Assembly (NCBI GenBank): GCA_002101905.1
Contig: LQPU01000032.1
Coordinates: forward strand, 62,001 to 126,000
Source: Mycobacterium shimoidei
GTDB taxonomy: Bacteria > Actinomycetota > Actinomycetes > Mycobacteriales > Mycobacteriaceae
Length of the DNA: 64,000 bases
Direction of reading: 5' to 3'
In this document: one piece after another, positions 63,185-64,000 of the stretch
Position numbering within the stretch: the stretch's first letter is position 1
Layout: the number at the start of each line of letters is the position of its first letter
Position numbers and translations under genes: made by a program
The notes under the pieces: model-generated
The model's database searches: none
Told to the model about the DNA's origin: nothing
Seen by the model: the letters and a program-made list of their open reading frames with translations, nothing else

Positions 63185-63363
63185 GGTCCGACTATCGGCT
63201 CTTCCACTTTGGGAATCTGCGCGGCGATCGCGGACGACAGCGCATCACTCCCCGACACAGAGAAGCCTGCTGGAGCGGACGGGATGTTGTTCGCGTGTTC
63301 GCTCAGCCGCGCCCCTGCTTCCTCCAACTTGTCGTGATCGACTTTCAGCGTCTCATGCGTCAT
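63181..63363 (-). CDS. espJ: EspJ-like protein, first half
   Basis: Encodes 60 residues that align with the first helix of M. tuberculosis EspJ: LKVDHDKLEEAGARLSEHA and FSVSGSDALSSAIAAQIPKV (compare ISGTDSV wording there, from memory). It ends at TGA where the family continues into the second helix, which is encoded by the overlapping next gene. It starts 81 bases after the eccD1 stop. Alone it is a single helical arm lacking the export motif. Confidence 0.7.
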   Translation of the reverse strand: MTHETLKVDHDKLEEAGARLSEHANNIPSAPAGFSVSGSDALSSAIAAQIPKVEEPIVGP

Positions 63364-63444
63364 CGGTGACCCTCCCGCGCTGCGCCTTTGCCAACGAAAT
63401 CATAAACGGCACCTGCCCTATCAACCTGCACCAATTCCTCGCCG

Positions 63445-64000
63445 CTACAGCCGGATATTGCGAATCATGTCGTACACGCTGGCGATCCACAGCAGCAGCG
63501 GAATCACCGCAGCGATGGCCGCGCCGTCGATAAGTTCCAGAATCCGCTTGGTCACCGGCGACACCCGACCGATTCCACTCGTCGCGCCAACCATCACCAC
63601 CGCAACGACGGCGAACACGAGGTAAATGCTCAACACCACCCACGCGCTGTGCGGATACCACAGACTCACCTTGGCCATCACACCTGTCGGGATGGCTACA
63701 GCCGCAGCCAATAGCGCCCAGGCACACCAGGGTTCGGCATACAGCCGAGACCGGAATCCGCACACCAACGTCACGAGTACGGCCACGATCAGGCTATGCA
63801 CAAAGAAGTGGCCGCGTACCACCACCGCGATCGCGCCGGCCGCCAGGACCAGGGTGCCGGCCGCGACGAACCCGATCAGCAGTTGTTTGGTCAAGCGGCT
63901 GCGCTCGGTCAGCCGCGCCGCCGATTCGGGCACTGAGGCCATAATCGCTTGCCACGTGGAGGATTCCTCGTCCACGGAGTCGGGTGTCTCGACCGCATCC
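63445..64000 (-). CDS. eccD1: ESX-1 membrane channel component EccD1, C-terminal part
   Basis: The frame is open to the right edge of the window, so only the last ~185 residues are present. About six membrane helices are visible from residue ~30 of this fragment to the end, with short loops such as GFRSRLYAEPWCAW, as in the C-terminal half of EccD proteins. Neighbouring split espJ marks it as EccD1 rather than another EccD. The ubiquitin-like head and remaining helices lie outside the window. Confidence 0.88.
   Translation of the reverse strand, partial: DAVETPDSVDEESSTWQAIMASVPESAARLTERSRLTKQLLIGFVAAGTLVLAAGAIAVVVRGHFFVHSLIVAVLVTLVCGFRSRLYAEPWCAWALLAAAVAIPTGVMAKVSLWYPHSAWVVLSIYLVFAVVAVVMVGATSGIGRVSPVTKRILELIDGAAIAAVIPLLLWIASVYDMIRNIRL

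Overview
The window is high-GC actinobacterial DNA from a mycobacterium, most likely a slow-growing nontuberculous species. This follows from the gene set and order: sodA, espR, a gene like M. tuberculosis Rv3850, hns, rraA, ethA/ethR, gltD/gltB, an Rv3860-like gene, and then complete or partial ESX (type VII) secretion loci with PE, PPE, Esx, Ecc, MycP and Esp genes. The order mirrors M. tuberculosis Rv3846-Rv3902c. All locus comparisons here are from memory, not from a search. I see no rRNA, tRNA, CRISPR array, transposase or integrase.

Layout. Bases 1-9.4 kb are chromosomal core: sodA with a strong terminator, an Rv3847-like gene, a UPF0016/Gdt1-type transporter behind a yybP-ykoY (Mn2+) riboswitch, espR, a coiled-coil gene, a CopC-domain gene, hns, rraA, the divergent ethA/ethR pair with its operator, and a Y-family polymerase (DinB3-like) whose SOS box overlaps the first possible start codon. 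Bases 9.4-15.9 kb are a mosaic. Core genes (a PHP-domain gene, a membrane gene, an F420-type oxidoreductase) alternate with two pairs, each a cell-wall hydrolase with a type-VII-like N-terminus followed by a lipoprotein gene. Bases 16-22.1 kb hold gltBD. Bases 22.7-26.6 kb hold the Rv3860-like ATPase and a small sigma-factor/oxidoreductase island.

Bases 26.6-49.0 kb are a full ESX-2 locus, all on the minus strand. Its core is eccA2, eccE2, mycP2, eccD2, an Rv3888c-like ATPase, espG2, esxC, esxD, PPE69, PE36, eccC2 and eccB2. Upstream of eccB2 in the transcription direction are ESX-associated genes, two further wall hydrolases and an XRE regulator. A divergent WhiB-family gene follows, then an acyl-CoA dehydrogenase and a GNAT gene. 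From 51.5 kb to the right edge is part of ESX-1: mycP1, eccE1, espB and espL on plus; espK, espJ (split in two) and the end of eccD1 on minus. ESX-1 therefore lies on the far side of ESX-2 and is inverted compared with M. tuberculosis. espK is flipped, and three extra genes are inserted: an EspA/EspE-like alpha/beta-hydrolase, its lipoprotein partner, and a membrane protein with a tandem repeat.

How it works together. The Ecc/MycP proteins form two inner-membrane secretion machines. EspG2 is the PE/PPE chaperone, and EsxC/EsxD, PE36/PPE69, EspB and others are substrates. EspR and Hns upstream, and the XRE/WhiB pair between the two loci, are plausible regulators. The most unusual theme is a secretion-domain hydrolase plus lipoprotein module. 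It occurs three times with different catalytic domains (lytic transglycosylase, NlpC/P60, DUF1023-type alpha/beta-hydrolase) and looks like effector/immunity or effector/partner pairs tied to type VII secretion.
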